Shown here: positions 5,595-5,613 of the stretch, one piece after another | Numbering within the stretch: position 1 is the first letter of the stretch | How the letters are laid out: each line of letters opens with the position of its first letter | Assembly: GCA_003518205.1 (NCBI GenBank) | Contig: DOZC01000059.1 | Coordinates: 1-5,613, forward strand | Length of the DNA stretch: 5,613 nucleotides | Reading direction: 5' to 3' | Source of the DNA: Minisyncoccota bacterium | GTDB taxonomy: Bacteria; Patescibacteriota; Microgenomatia; UBA1400; PJMF01 | The notes under the pieces: generated by a model | Databases searched by the model: none | What the model saw: the letters and a program-made list of their open reading frames with translations, nothing else | What the model was told of the DNA's origin: nothing | Position numbers and translations under genes: made by a program

Positions 5595-5613
5595 GATTCT
5601 AATGCGAATCGCA

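Noticed and set aside
5602..5613. Possible start of a divergent plus-strand gene (ATG CGA ATC GCA)
   Set aside because: Four codons cannot support a gene call, and the candidate -10 at 5593-5598 is only 3 nt from the ATG.
5603..5613. Inverted repeat TGCGA-A-TCGCA at the right edge
   Set aside because: Arms are only 5 bp and the repeat is cut by the window edge; no associated element is visible.

Overview
The window looks like a piece of chromosome from an uncultivated bacterium of the Candidate Phyla Radiation (Patescibacteria). I infer this from three things: a short, archaeal/CPR-style sugar-phosphate nucleotidyltransferase; frr lying directly next to an M50 protease without the lipid-synthesis genes that usually separate them; and several small membrane or secreted proteins with no recognisable relatives. 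No 16S rRNA or ribosomal protein marker is present, so the assignment stays tentative. Two genes end in TGA and the other visible stops are TAA or TAG, so the code appears to be standard table 11. This argues against Gracilibacteria and Absconditabacteria, which read TGA as glycine.

The left half (1-2525) is a minus-strand run, read right to left: frr (ribosome recycling factor), rseP-like site-2 protease (5 nt behind frr), a 94-residue tail-anchored membrane protein, and a DUF3048 (YerB-like) envelope protein that runs off the left edge. The DUF3048 gene has no stop inside the window but is open for all 160 visible codons and carries clear family motifs. A good internal promoter candidate sits over the end of rseP and probably drives the 94-residue gene.

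In the middle, a 38-bp divergent spacer (2526-2563) separates frr from a plus-strand membrane protein with a DUF1189-like layout (2564-3430). Both genes have a -10 element so close to the start codon that the mRNAs are predicted to be leaderless or nearly so. The plus-strand gene converges, with a 17-bp gap, on the right-hand operon.

The right half (3448-5524) is a compact minus-strand operon: an RmlA/RfbA-type nucleotidyltransferase, a secreted alpha-helical protein (1-nt TGATG overlap), and a single-pass membrane protein with an acidic, proline-rich tail (2-nt gap). Its promoter has a perfect extended -10 (TGCTATAAT) overlapped by a 13-bp dyad. The last 10-20 bases may hold the start of a divergent promoter.

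Six of the eight genes encode membrane or exported proteins, so the region is envelope-oriented. I see no tRNA, rRNA, CRISPR array, insertion sequence, phage gene or strong intrinsic terminator, and no stretch over 300 bases lacks a gene. I did not find a defence or otherwise exotic system. The most original material is the uncharacterised two-protein tail of the nucleotidyltransferase operon and the leaderless divergent promoter.
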